Source of the DNA: an uncultured Prevotella sp.
GTDB taxonomy: Bacteria; Bacteroidota; Bacteroidia; Bacteroidales; Bacteroidaceae
Direction: 5' to 3'
Length of the DNA stretch: 64,000 nt
Assembly (NCBI GenBank): GCA_900553595.1
Contig: USEC01000007.1
Span: 1-64,000, forward strand
Part shown: in pieces, positions 25,314 to 33,456 of the stretch
Numbering within the stretch: the first letter of the stretch is position 1
Layout of the letters: each line of letters starts with the position of its first letter
Position numbers and translations under genes: made by a program
The notes under the pieces: model-generated
Told to the model about the DNA's origin: nothing
Databases searched by the model: none
The model's input: only the letters and a program-made list of their open reading frames with translations

Positions 25314-26651
25314 ATGGATGTTGAAAAAATATTGCATGACCTTGAGTGCAAACACCCGGGCGAAGCAGAGTATTTGCAGGCAGTGAAAGAAGTGCTCTAT
25401 TCTATTGAGGATGTCTATAACCAGCATCCCGAGTTTGAGAAGGCAAAGCTCATCGAGCGCCTTGTAGAACCGGAGCGTATCATCACATTCCGTGTGCCTT
25501 GGGTTGATGACAATGGCGAAGTTCATGTGAACATAGGCTACCGCGTGCAGTTCAACGGCGCGATTGGTCCGTACAAGGGAGGTCTCCGTTTCCACCCGTC
25601 TGTAAACCTTTCCATCCTTAAGTTCCTCGGTTTCGAGCAGACATTCAAGAACGCTCTCACCACTCTGCCGATGGGCGGAGGCAAGGGCGGTTCCGACTTC
25701 TCTATCCGTGGACGCTCCGACGCAGAGGTTATGCGTTTCTGCCAGGCTTTCATGACAGAGCTTTACCGCCACATCGGTCCTGACGAGGACGTTCCCGCAG
25801 GCGACATCGGCGTTGGCGGCCGTGAAATAGGCTACCTCTTCGGTATGTACAAGAAACTCACCCACCAGTATCAGGGCGTGCTCACAGGCAAGGGTCTTGA
25901 GTTCGGTGGTTCACGCATACGCCCCGAAGCAACCGGTTTCGGTGCTCTCTACTTCGTACAGCAAATGCTGGCGACACGCAACGAGAACCTCGAGGGCAAG
26001 ACAGTGGCTATCTCCGGCTTCGGAAACGTGGCTTGGGGCGCTGCAAAGAAGGCCACAGAGCTCGGCGCAAAGGTTATCACCATCAGCGGACCTGACGGCT
26101 ATATCTACGACCCGAACGGCATCGCAGGCGAAAAGATAGACTATATGCTCGAACTTCGTTCAAGCGGAAACGACATCTGCCAGCCTTATGAGACTGAATA
26201 TGCAGGCTCTAAGTTCGTTGCAGGACGCAAGCCTTGGGAAGTAAAGGCCGACATCTACCTCACATGCGCTACACAGAACGAGCTCAACGGAGCTGATGCC
26301 GACATGATTCTGGCACAGAATCCGGTTTGCGTTGCCGAGGTTTCCAACATGGGATGCACCGCCGAGGCTGTCGAGAAGTTCGTTGCTGCTGGTCAGCTCT
26401 TCGCTCCCGGCAAGGCTGTCAATGCGGGTGGCGTAGCTACATCGGGTCTTGAAATGACACAGAATTCAGTACGTCTGAGCTGGAGCGAGGCAGAAGTTGA
26501 TGAGAAGCTCCACTACATCATGCACTCTATCCACGAGCAGTGCGTGAAGTACGGCAAGCAGGAGAACGGCTACATCGACTATGTGAAGGGCGCGAACATC
26601 GCCGGCTTCATGAAGGTTGCCAACGCCATGATGGCTCAGGGCATAGTATGA
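25314..26651 (+). CDS. gdhA: NADP-specific glutamate dehydrogenase
   Basis: A 445-aa hexameric-type dehydrogenase that interconverts 2-oxoglutarate plus ammonia and glutamate. It contains GPYKGGLRFHPSVN (substrate lysine, about residues 89-102), the catalytic-loop PMGGGKGGSDF (122-132), the Rossmann motif VAISGFGNVAWGA (~229-241) and the late AGGVATSGLEMTQNS. Length and sequence match the assimilatory NADP-linked bacterial enzyme (cofactor inferred from family). It is monocistronic, with its own promoter and a terminator at 26694-26750. The gene's codons look more uniform than those of its neighbours, consistent with high expression. Confidence 0.96.
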   Translation: MDVEKILHDLECKHPGEAEYLQAVKEVLYSIEDVYNQHPEFEKAKLIERLVEPERIITFRVPWVDDNGEVHVNIGYRVQFNGAIGPYKGGLRFHPSVNLSILKFLGFEQTFKNALTTLPMGGGKGGSDFSIRGRSDAEVMRFCQAFMTELYRHIGPDEDVPAGDIGVGGREIGYLFGMYKKLTHQYQGVLTGKGLEFGGSRIRPEATGFGALYFVQQMLATRNENLEGKTVAISGFGNVAWGAAKKATELGAKVITISGPDGYIYDPNGIAGEKIDYMLELRSSGNDICQPYETEYAGSKFVAGRKPWEVKADIYLTCATQNELNGADADMILAQNPVCVAEVSNMGCTAEAVEKFVAAGQLFAPGKAVNAGGVATSGLEMTQNSVRLSWSEAEVDEKLHYIMHSIHEQCVKYGKQENGYIDYVKGANIAGFMKVANAMMAQGIV

Positions 26652-26693
26652 TAACACGTTGCGAATGCACATAAGATTAGTTAGTTTAAAATA

Positions 26694-26750
26694 AAAAAGA
26701 ACAGGAATTATGGGCTCTGTGGGTTCATGGTTCTTGTTCTTTTGCTTTTT
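26694..26750 (+). terminator. Terminator of gdhA
   Basis: AAAAGAACA (about 26695-26703) pairs with TGTTCTTTT (26735-26743), followed by GCTTTTT. It overlaps an upstream in-frame ATG at 26710, which therefore is unlikely to be the start of the next gene. Confidence 0.65.
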
Positions 26751-26841
26751 ATGCAGTGGTGCGGTTCACGCCCAGCTTTCTTCTGGCAGTATGCAGCGTG
26801 GTGTTTCATGCGTTTTGAAGGATAATTTAAATGAAAACACT

Positions 26842-27507
26842 ATGATAAAGAAATGCCGGTTACTCATAACCTCACTGCTGGGCTTCCTCTTCGGAATTCC
26901 GGCGGTAGCACAAGTGCAGCACGGCAAGGCCTCGTTCTACTCGAAACGTGCCACTGGCACGCGCACGAGCAGCGGCGAACGCCTGCATCACGACAGCCTC
27001 ACCTGCGCCCACCGCACCTATCCCTTCGGCACCATACTGCGTGTCACCAACGAGCGTAACGGCAAGTCGGTGCTCGTGCGTGTCACCGACAGAGGCCCGC
27101 ACAGGCGTGGACGCATCATCGATTTGTCGCACTCTGCCGCCGAACAGCTCGGCATCCTTGCGCAGGGCGTGGCCATGGTGAAGGTGGAACGCGTCAATTC
27201 CAGCCGCATACCGTTCCGTAGCGAGCCTGACGCACTGCCCGAATTCGACTTTGAAGTCACCGAATACACGCTGCCCGAAAGCGGTGCTTTCCACCATTCC
27301 AAGAAGACCAAGACGCGCCACAGCTATGTGAAGCTCGTCGATGACGATGATGACGACACTCCGTCGGCCTCGTCAAGGGACTCCGCGGCAGTGGCTGCCG
27401 GAAACAAAAAAGGCTCCGTTGCAAGCAAAAGCAACAGAGCCGTTGTAAGGAAGAAGTCGTCGTCGGCAAAGCGGCGTAGTGCCGTAAATCGTCGCCGTCG
27501 GCGTTGA
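26842..27507 (+). CDS. RlpA-like septal ring protein, double-psi beta-barrel domain
   Basis: A 221-aa exported protein with a signal peptide (1-23, ending AVAQ). The double-psi beta-barrel follows: HGKASFYSKRATGTRTSSGE, AHRTYPFGTILRVTNERNG, and VRVTDRGPHRRGRIIDLS, which includes the catalytic-type aspartate. RlpA proteins cleave denuded glycan strands of peptidoglycan at septa. There is no SPOR domain. Instead the C-terminus is an Asp-rich stretch (VDDDDDDT) followed by a Lys/Arg/Ser tail ending SSAKRRSAVNRRRRR, very like the tail of the M23 peptidase at 43546-44757. The start is placed at 26842 because the ATG at 26710 lies inside the gdhA terminator. Convergent with the glycine-zipper lipoprotein gene, 8 bases apart. 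Confidence 0.88.
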   Translation: MIKKCRLLITSLLGFLFGIPAVAQVQHGKASFYSKRATGTRTSSGERLHHDSLTCAHRTYPFGTILRVTNERNGKSVLVRVTDRGPHRRGRIIDLSHSAAEQLGILAQGVAMVKVERVNSSRIPFRSEPDALPEFDFEVTEYTLPESGAFHHSKKTKTRHSYVKLVDDDDDDTPSASSRDSAAVAAGNKKGSVASKSNRAVVRKKSSSAKRRSAVNRRRRR

Positions 27508-27515
27508 TTGTCTTT

Positions 27516-28451
27516 TTATCTGCGTCGTGTCGGCACATCGACAACGGTAGTGTAGGACAGCGGACGGCCGTTCCGCATGGCGGAAACATACAGCTTCACG
27601 CTGCCGTCCTTTATCTTCCGTCCGGCTTTCACCGTTGCCGTGTAGCGTATTCCGTGCCCCGGCGCTATGCTTTCCACGCGTATGCTCGGCGAGATGCTTA
27701 TGTTGCCGGTGCCTTTTTCCGCCTGCACTGTAGGTACGACATCGGTCACCATTGCACTGCTGCGGTTGAAAAGCTCGAACACCACCGTTCCCGTTTCGTC
27801 GCCACAGAGCACTCCGTCGTGGCTGTCGTCACTGAAAACCACATTTCTTAGTTCCAGTTTCTGTTGCGGTGCAGCGTTGTCGGCACTGCTGCTTACGGAT
27901 TGCTGCATGAGGGTGGAGCCCTCGTCGGCACCGTCGCTTACTGGTTGCTGTGTGGCGGAGTCGTCGTTGTCGGTCTCGAAGTCGATGCGGTCGTCGCCCG
28001 AATTGCTCTCGTCAATCATCTGTGAGGGGTCTATCTGGTAGCCGCCGTCGTTGTCGTTGCTGCTCTGCGGCTGCTCATACACGCGCTTTTCGGGTGCACT
28101 CATGCGTGGCTGCATGGGTATGTTGTATGTGTCGTCGCACTCCGTGTGTGAGTAGTTGCGGCGTTGTTTGCTTGCCTGTATGCGCTGGTTGCGCTGCGAC
28201 AGATACTCGTGCTGCTGCTGACGGGCGTTCTGGTCGGCAGCGTCGCCCACTGCCGCGCCCACGACAGCACCGGTGGCTGCACCCACAAGAGTGCCGATGT
28301 CGCTGCCGCGCGGCCCTCCTGCTATTCCACCTATTGCCGAACCGAGAACCGAACCGAGCGAGCTTCCCATGTAGGCACCTGCTCCGGTGTATGAGTCGCA
28401 GCTTCCGAGAAGCAGCACCGCACTCATTGCTATGACGATATTCTTTTTCAT
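27516..28451 (-). CDS. Glycine-zipper lipoprotein
   Basis: A 311-aa lipoprotein with lipobox LLGSC (Cys at residue 18). Residues ~25-75 form a glycine-zipper region (SSLGSVLGSAIGGIAGG, LVGAATGAVVGAAVGDAA) typical of YMGG/Gly-zipper outer-membrane proteins. A Gln/Arg-rich helix (NARQQQHEYLSQRNQRIQ), a disordered Ser/Asp/Gln-rich middle and a C-terminal Ig-like beta domain (KLELRNVVFSDDSHDGVLCG to VDVPTRRR) follow. The function is unknown; the zipper suggests membrane insertion or oligomerisation. A -7 element TATCTTTG (28496-28503, minus) lies 45 bases upstream, with a TTG 22 bases further. Confidence 0.75.
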   Translation of the reverse strand: MKKNIVIAMSAVLLLGSCDSYTGAGAYMGSSLGSVLGSAIGGIAGGPRGSDIGTLVGAATGAVVGAAVGDAADQNARQQQHEYLSQRNQRIQASKQRRNYSHTECDDTYNIPMQPRMSAPEKRVYEQPQSSNDNDGGYQIDPSQMIDESNSGDDRIDFETDNDDSATQQPVSDGADEGSTLMQQSVSSSADNAAPQQKLELRNVVFSDDSHDGVLCGDETGTVVFELFNRSSAMVTDVVPTVQAEKGTGNISISPSIRVESIAPGHGIRYTATVKAGRKIKDGSVKLYVSAMRNGRPLSYTTVVDVPTRRR

Positions 28452-28495
28452 TTCTTCTTCGGTTTAAATGTTGTCGTATTCCAATTGTCCTGTTG

Positions 28496-28503
28496 CAAAG
28501 ATA
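28496..28503 (-). promoter_or_regulatory. -7 element of the glycine-zipper lipoprotein gene
   Basis: TATCTTTG on the minus strand fits TAnnTTTG. A TTG lies 22 bases upstream, slightly beyond the usual spacing. Confidence 0.4.
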
Positions 28504-28585
28504 TATATATGTTGTAAAAAAAGAACAATACGAATGCTTAATTTTCCTTTATTTCCTTTGTAATCAGACTATTCTCGTACTTTAT

Positions 28586-28619
28586 ACGAAAAAAAGGCGA
28601 ATTGCTTCGCCTTTTTTTC
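28586..28619. terminator. Terminator downstream of the fructokinase gene
   Basis: An AAAAAGGCGAA/TTCGCCTTTTT stem with a TTGC-type loop, flanked by A and T runs, works in both directions. It closes the minus-strand fructose operon 45 bases after the kinase stop. Confidence 0.8.
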
Positions 28620-28663
28620 TGATACATAACCAAAACCAAATGAAACTTATCATTTTCTTATCT

Positions 28664-29545
28664 TCAAATCCTTTCCTTGTATTTCTGCGGCAGTTGCGGC
28701 ATCGCTCCGTTCTGTGTGCAGACGAACGCGCTCACCTCCACGGCGAGGCGGTGGGCTTCCTCCACGCTTTTGCCGCCGAGGATGGAGGCGCAGAAAGTAC
28801 CCGTGAACGAGTCGCCGGCACCTACCGTATCGGCCACCACAACTTTGGGAGTGGGCTGGTAGTACACCTTTCCGCGTGTGAATACATAGCTTCCGTTCAC
28901 GCCGCAGGTGAGAATGAGCATGTCCAGATTGTATTTTCCGAGCAGAAGCCAGCACTTGTTCTCCATGTCGAGCCCCGGATAGCCGAACATCCTGCCTATG
29001 ATTACCAATTCTTCATCGTTTATCTTCAGCACATTGCAGCGTTTCATGCTTTCGCAAATTACTTCTTTGGAGTAGAAATTCTGTCGCAGGTTGATGTCGA
29101 ATATCTTCATGCAGTCCTCCGGGGTGGCGTCGAGGAATCTGTAAATCGACTCGCGGCTCACCACATTGCGCTGTGCAAGCGAGCCCCAGCACACTGCCTG
29201 TGTGTTCTCGGCGATGGCTTTTATATCGTCGTTGAATGGGATGTTGTCCCACGCCACGTTCTCCTTTATGTTGTATGTAGGTACGCCTTCGCCGTCGAGT
29301 TCCACCAGGACGGTGCCCGTAGGGTAGGGCACTCTGGGCATGCAGTACTGCAAATGCTTCTCTTCGAGCTGTTCGACGGTCTCTTCGGCGAGTCTGTCCT
29401 CGCCCAAGGCACTCACTGCTATCGAGTTGAGTCCGAACTGTCCGGCGTGGAATGCGAAGTTGGCTGGTGCGCCGCCGAGTTTCTTTCCTTCGGGCAGCAC
29501 GTCCCAAAGTGCCTCGCCCAAACCTACTACATATCTTGAATTCAT
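28664..29545 (-). CDS. PfkB-family carbohydrate kinase, probable fructokinase
   Basis: A 293-aa ribokinase-fold sugar kinase that presumably phosphorylates fructose released by the adjacent GH32 enzyme. Motifs: VVGLGEALWDVLPEGKKLGG with the sugar-binding APANFAFHAGQFG (N-terminus), YPTGTVLVELDGEG, and the C-terminal PfkB signature VADTVGAGDSFTGTF with the catalytic aspartate. The start at 29545 (MNSRYVVGLGE) is chosen over an in-frame ATG at 29626 because the family begins at this point. It is the last gene of the GH32-MFS-kinase cluster. Confidence 0.9.
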   Translation of the reverse strand: MNSRYVVGLGEALWDVLPEGKKLGGAPANFAFHAGQFGLNSIAVSALGEDRLAEETVEQLEEKHLQYCMPRVPYPTGTVLVELDGEGVPTYNIKENVAWDNIPFNDDIKAIAENTQAVCWGSLAQRNVVSRESIYRFLDATPEDCMKIFDINLRQNFYSKEVICESMKRCNVLKINDEELVIIGRMFGYPGLDMENKCWLLLGKYNLDMLILTCGVNGSYVFTRGKVYYQPTPKVVVADTVGAGDSFTGTFCASILGGKSVEEAHRLAVEVSAFVCTQNGAMPQLPQKYKERI

Positions 29546-29678
29546 AATTGTTTTTATAGTTTGTTGCTTGAAATTGATGATTGTTTTCTGGCTCTTCCGC
29601 CTCTCCCGCAGCCTTCCTTTGTCCAATTGAAAGACTATGCGGGAGTAGGAGGATGTGTTTCCGACCGGTGAAACCGCC

Positions 29679-30890
29679 TTACTGTTTCACCTTGGGGATG
29701 TAAGTCAGCAGATAAGCCACGCCCACTGCCATTACCGCTGCCGCCCATATCTGCGGGCAGGCAGCACCGGCCTCCTTTGCGGCGTCGCTTGCAAATCCCA
29801 TCAGAAGCGGGAATACCGTGCCGCCGAAGAGTCCCATAATCATGAGTCCCGACACTTCGTTCTTCTTCTCCGGAGCCGAGAGCATGGCCTGGGAGAACAC
29901 TATCGAGAACACGTTGCTGTTGCCGTAGCCCACGAGAGCTATCGCCGCCCAGAGTTCCCACTGCGTTGTTCCGAACACGAATCCCACCATTGCCAGTGCC
30001 ATCATGAGCACTATCACGGTGAAGAAGGCGCGGATGTTGAGGCGGCGCATGATGATTGAGCCGGTGAAGCAGCCCAGTGTGCGGAACGCGAAATAGATGC
30101 TTGTGGCGTATTCGAAGCGGCTCAGCGTGTCGCCTTCGCCTCCGAGACGCTCAAGAAGAATCTTCGGTGCCACGGCGTTGGTGCCTACATCTATTCCCAC
30201 ATGGCACATTATGCCGATGAACGACAGCAGGATGAGCGGCGTGCCGAGCATCCGTACGCTGTCGGCGAAGCCTGAAGCCTTGCCCTCAACCGGCTCCTCC
30301 ACGATGCGTGTGAAGCCAAGCGACAGCGTGGCTGCCATGCCGATGACGAAGAACAGCAGGAAGAGAATGCGCCAACTGAGTCCGAATATGGGTGCCGTCG
30401 TGGTGGCTCCCCATGCCGCAATGAGCGGCGCAATGAACGAGGCGATGGCTTTCACGAACTGTCCGAAGGTGAGAGTCGATGCCAGATGGCCTTTTACGAG
30501 CATCGTCACAAGCGGGTTTATCGAGGTCTGCATGATGGCGTTGCCTATGCCGAGGAGCGAGAACGAGATGTACATGAGCCACAGTTGGCTCTCCTTGGTG
30601 GGCATGAAGCTGTCGAAAAGCGGCAGGAACACGGCCAGGGTGGTGACGACGAGTGAAAGAAGTACTGTACGTTTGCGTCCAATCTTGTTCATAAGCATTC
30701 CCGTCGGTACCGAGAATATGAGGAACCAGAAGAACACCAGTGACGGGAAGAAGTTGGCTGCCGAGTCGGAAAGTCCGAAATCCTCCTGCATGTTGTTTGA
30801 TACCGAGCCCACGAGATCCACGAATCCCATTGTGAAGAATGTTATCATCACCGGCACGATGGCGAGTCTGCTTGAATTGTTATTGCTCAT
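29679..30890 (-). CDS. MFS sugar transporter, probable fructose importer
   Basis: A 403-aa inner-membrane protein with 12 predicted helices. It starts LAIVPVMITFFTMGFVDLVG, then has the major-facilitator loop MNKIGRKRTVLL between helices 2 and 3. It resembles the FucP/glucose-galactose branch of MFS transporters found in Bacteroides sugar loci. Its position between GH32 and the fructokinase suggests fructose (or sucrose) uptake from the periplasm; this is inference from context. The gaps to both neighbours are short (40 and 133 bases), so a single operon is likely. Confidence 0.85.
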   Translation of the reverse strand: MSNNNSSRLAIVPVMITFFTMGFVDLVGSVSNNMQEDFGLSDSAANFFPSLVFFWFLIFSVPTGMLMNKIGRKRTVLLSLVVTTLAVFLPLFDSFMPTKESQLWLMYISFSLLGIGNAIMQTSINPLVTMLVKGHLASTLTFGQFVKAIASFIAPLIAAWGATTTAPIFGLSWRILFLLFFVIGMAATLSLGFTRIVEEPVEGKASGFADSVRMLGTPLILLSFIGIMCHVGIDVGTNAVAPKILLERLGGEGDTLSRFEYATSIYFAFRTLGCFTGSIIMRRLNIRAFFTVIVLMMALAMVGFVFGTTQWELWAAIALVGYGNSNVFSIVFSQAMLSAPEKKNEVSGLMIMGLFGGTVFPLLMGFASDAAKEAGAACPQIWAAAVMAVGVAYLLTYIPKVKQ

Positions 30891-30930
30891 TTTTTTGTTT
30901 TGTTATCGTTGCTTATCTTTTCAGTTGTCC

Positions 30931-32655
30931 TTATTTCAGACCATATACGGCGTATTTTGCCTTGCCTTTCACCGTCAGCCGGTTGTAAGGTTTGGTGGGA
31001 AATACCAGGTTAGTCATTGCCATGCGTCCGTCGGCATCAATCGCCTCGATGCTGCTGCGGTCGATGAAGAGGCGCAGTGTACTCAACTTCCCGTGTACGG
31101 GTGCCGTTGTCACGGCGGCGAAGTCGTCGCTGAAGGCGGAGAGTCCGCTCTTGGTGCGGTCCATGCTGAATGTGCGTTCCTTCTCGTTGTATGTCATTGT
31201 CACCTTCTCGCCTTTGTCATTCGATAGCGTGAGGGTGCAGTTTCCGCGCAGGTTTACTACTACTTCGCAGGATTCTGTCAGGCTCTTGCCCTTCTTCTTG
31301 CTTCGTGCCGCCGTCACTTCTGGCGACGGGGTGACACCGCAGTAGGTCTCGCCCTCATACTCGTAGAGGTCGAGGTCGCGTGGAATGGAGTTGGCGGAGC
31401 GGTACTGCATTGTGGGCACTTGGTTGGCATACTGCCAGTTGCTCATCCAGGCCAGAGCCACATGGCGTCCGTCGGGAGCGTTGTCGAAGCTGACGGTGGC
31501 GTAGTGGTCCTTGCCGTAGTCCATCCATTTCGTCACTTCTGGAGCGGTCTCGCAGGTGAATTTCCTGCCGTCGAACGAACCTACGAAGTATTGTGTGGCT
31601 GAGCCTCCGAACGGTCCTCCGGGGTTGGTGTTGCATATCAGGAGCCACTTCTCCTTGTCGGTGCCGCGCACGCGCAGCTTCATTAAGTCGGGACATTCCC
31701 ACACTCCGTCGTGACTGCCGTAGCCTGCACCGAACGAACTCTCCAAGGTCCAGTCACGGAGATTGTCCGATGAGTAGATGTTCATCTGCTGTCCGGCGGC
31801 GAGAATCATGTTCCATTTCTTTATTTCATCGTTCCAGAACACATGAGGGTCGCGGAAGTCGGGCACATTACTCGTTATTATCGGGTTGCCGTTGTATTTT
31901 GTAAAGGTCTTTCCGTCGTCGTTGCTGTATGCCAGACTCTGTGTCTGGTTCTCTCCTGCCGATGTGTAGAGAGCCACGACGGCATCCTTTCCGAATCCGG
32001 CGGTGCCTTCCTTGTCCACCACTGCCGAACCGCTGAACACCGTACCCCAGTTGTCCGGCTCAATGGCGTCGCCTTCGAATGTCCAGTGTAGGAGGTCGGT
32101 CGATGTGGAGTGTCCCCATGTCATGTTCTCCCATTGCGACCCGTAGGGGTTGCGTTGGAAGTAGATGTGCCACACACCGTCCTTGTAGAACATTCCGTTG
32201 GGGTCGTTCATCCATCCGTATGCCGGCGTGTGATGATAGGCGGGACGGTACTGTTCGCGGTTAGTTGTGTCGAACGTGTCGGCGGTTTTCATCTTTTTCC
32301 AGCAGGTGAATCCTGCCAGTTCGCCGTCGTTGCGGTAGGAACCGTTTATATGAATGTCGAGAGCGAGAGAATTACGGTCGTCGAATTCTTCTATTTTCAG
32401 CGGCACATAATAGTCCACATGGTTGGCGGCAAGTCGTACGTTGAGTGTCTTCACACGGTTGTTCTTGTCTATTACTGCCACGTTGCACATCTCTGCTTTC
32501 TCCTGGACGGGCATGAGCAGATACTTACCGGGCGTTGAAATACGGTAAATGCAGTGGTTGTTGTTCAGAAAGTGTGTCTGCTGGGCGTGGGCAGTCAGCG
32601 ACATCGCTGCCAGAAGTAGAACCGCAGTTTGGCGGCGGAAGTTTTTCTTGTTCAT
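30931..32655 (-). CDS. Glycoside hydrolase family 32 (levanase/fructanase-type beta-fructosidase)
   Basis: A 574-aa exported enzyme (signal peptide 1-24, ending AHAQ) that cleaves fructose from fructans, fructo-oligosaccharides or sucrose. Residues 27-125 form an N-terminal beta domain seen in Bacteroidetes GH32 proteins (DUF4980 type). The five-blade propeller follows, with nucleophile D151 in GWMNDPNG, the RDP triplet (268-270), acid/base E320 in WECPDL, and FSGSAV. A C-terminal beta-sandwich completes it. There is no lipobox, so periplasmic or secreted. Transcription is divergent from the hybrid sensor gene, which probably controls it. Confidence 0.94.
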   Translation of the reverse strand: MNKKNFRRQTAVLLLAAMSLTAHAQQTHFLNNNHCIYRISTPGKYLLMPVQEKAEMCNVAVIDKNNRVKTLNVRLAANHVDYYVPLKIEEFDDRNSLALDIHINGSYRNDGELAGFTCWKKMKTADTFDTTNREQYRPAYHHTPAYGWMNDPNGMFYKDGVWHIYFQRNPYGSQWENMTWGHSTSTDLLHWTFEGDAIEPDNWGTVFSGSAVVDKEGTAGFGKDAVVALYTSAGENQTQSLAYSNDDGKTFTKYNGNPIITSNVPDFRDPHVFWNDEIKKWNMILAAGQQMNIYSSDNLRDWTLESSFGAGYGSHDGVWECPDLMKLRVRGTDKEKWLLICNTNPGGPFGGSATQYFVGSFDGRKFTCETAPEVTKWMDYGKDHYATVSFDNAPDGRHVALAWMSNWQYANQVPTMQYRSANSIPRDLDLYEYEGETYCGVTPSPEVTAARSKKKGKSLTESCEVVVNLRGNCTLTLSNDKGEKVTMTYNEKERTFSMDRTKSGLSAFSDDFAAVTTAPVHGKLSTLRLFIDRSSIEAIDADGRMAMTNLVFPTKPYNRLTVKGKAKYAVYGLK

Positions 32656-32713
32656 AGTTTTTTTTGTTTTTAGGTTAAGGAGGTGTATTTCCCTTTTTGT
32701 CTCTTTCCCTTTG

Positions 32714-32750
32714 CGGCGACCGTCGCACCGTTGTCGGTGCGAAGTCGCCG
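32714..32750 (-). promoter_or_regulatory. Strong hairpin in the putative GH32 leader
   Basis: CGGCGAC and CGCACCG-type arms pair around a TTGT loop (32714-32730 with 32734-32750), giving about 15 base pairs. It lies 58-95 bases before the GH32 start, inside the leader predicted from the -7 element at 32833-32840. No T run follows, so it may act in mRNA stability or regulation. Confidence 0.45.
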
Positions 32751-32832
32751 AAAGTCCTTTTCTGATTGAAGATTTGAAGCTGTATTGGCGTCAGGGTGTC
32801 ATCCCTTGGCGCAATTGCTTTGTTTTCGGGTG

Positions 32833-32840
32833 CAAATTTA
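32833..32840 (-). promoter_or_regulatory. -7 element upstream of the GH32 gene
   Basis: TAAATTTG on the minus strand matches TAnnTTTG. It would give a leader of about 170 bases. No TTG is seen at -33, which could reflect dependence on the neighbouring activator (inference). Confidence 0.35.
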
Positions 32841-32933
32841 TTATAAATGACGGAAAACGGATGTAAGAAATGTTTCATAGGCTTGTAAAAATCGTGTGTT
32901 GCAACATTTTTGCTATCCTTTGTCAGGATTTTA

Positions 32934-33130
32934 AACCCAAATCGGTCATTAGATTTTCACTCAGCTTCGTCTTTGTTTCGAGCAGCTTGCAACGTTCGTG
33001 TTGAAGGCATAGCGGCTATGGCGAAACGCGGACGGCGGCAAGATGACGAAACAAAGGCGGAGAAGAGTGGAAAAGAAAGACAAATTCTCTTATAACACGC
33101 TTGTTTCGGTCTAATGACCGATTTGGGTTA
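32934..33130. mobile_element. MITE-like element with 20-bp perfect terminal inverted repeats
   Basis: The ends AACCCAAATCGGTCATTAGA (32934-32953) and its exact reverse complement (33111-33130) enclose 157 bases. Nested symmetry lies inside: CTTTGTTTCG (near 32970) pairs with CGAAACAAAG (near 33048), and CATAG-CGG-CTATG sits near the centre (33008-33020). A short plus-strand frame through it (RILNPNRSLDF, then RGRRQDDETKAEK) is not convincing as a gene. No transposase is present and no clear target-site duplication is seen. I infer a non-autonomous mobile or palindromic dispersed element between the GH32 and sensor genes. Confidence 0.65.
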
Positions 33131-33227
33131 AAACGCCCGTCAGGCGGTGTTGTGTGCCTTTTTAGTAAGATTTCGAGTTTTTGTGCTTTCTATCTCATTG
33201 GTTTTCAAAGGATTTTCTGCTGCTTTC

Positions 33228-33313
33228 CAAACAAGCCTTGTTTGTGTTGTAAACAAGCCTTGTTTGCATTGTAAACAAGCCTTGTTTGTGGTACAAAGAA
33301 GCCTTGTTTGCAG
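33228..33313. repeat. Modular intergenic repeat array F (four modules, exact 22-bp spacing)
   Basis: Three modules AAACAAGCCTTGTTTG (about 33229, 33251, 33273) and one AAAGAAGCCTTGTTTG (about 33295). Here the core AAACAAG-C-CTTGTTT is a perfect dyad with a single central base. The array lies upstream of the hybrid sensor gene. Confidence 0.92.
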
Positions 33314-33391
33314 ACGAGCGGAAATATACCTTGATACAGATGTTGCCGACACCTTATTTTATGACGTTTTGCTGATAATCCGGCAATAGTT

Positions 33392-33422
33392 TTTGCAGAT
33401 AAAAATAAAATGTGTAATTTTG
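33392..33422 (+). promoter_or_regulatory. Promoter of the hybrid sensor gene
   Basis: TTTG (33392-33395), 19 bases, TAATTTTG (33415-33422). The predicted start point lies about 28 bases before the ATG at 33457. An in-frame TTG at 33427 would be at the very 5' end of the mRNA and is not used as start. Confidence 0.7.
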
Positions 33423-33456
33423 ACCTTTGAACAATTATTCCGAACAGTTTGACGCT

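Noticed and set aside
26710..26841. Extended N-terminus of the RlpA-like protein starting at 26710
   Set aside because: The upstream segment looks like a second signal peptide, but the ATG lies inside the gdhA terminator hairpin and a better signal peptide starts at 26842.
32910..33095. A 61-residue protein inside the MITE-like element
   Set aside because: It starts before the element and ends inside it, has no family features, and is better explained by the palindromic structure.
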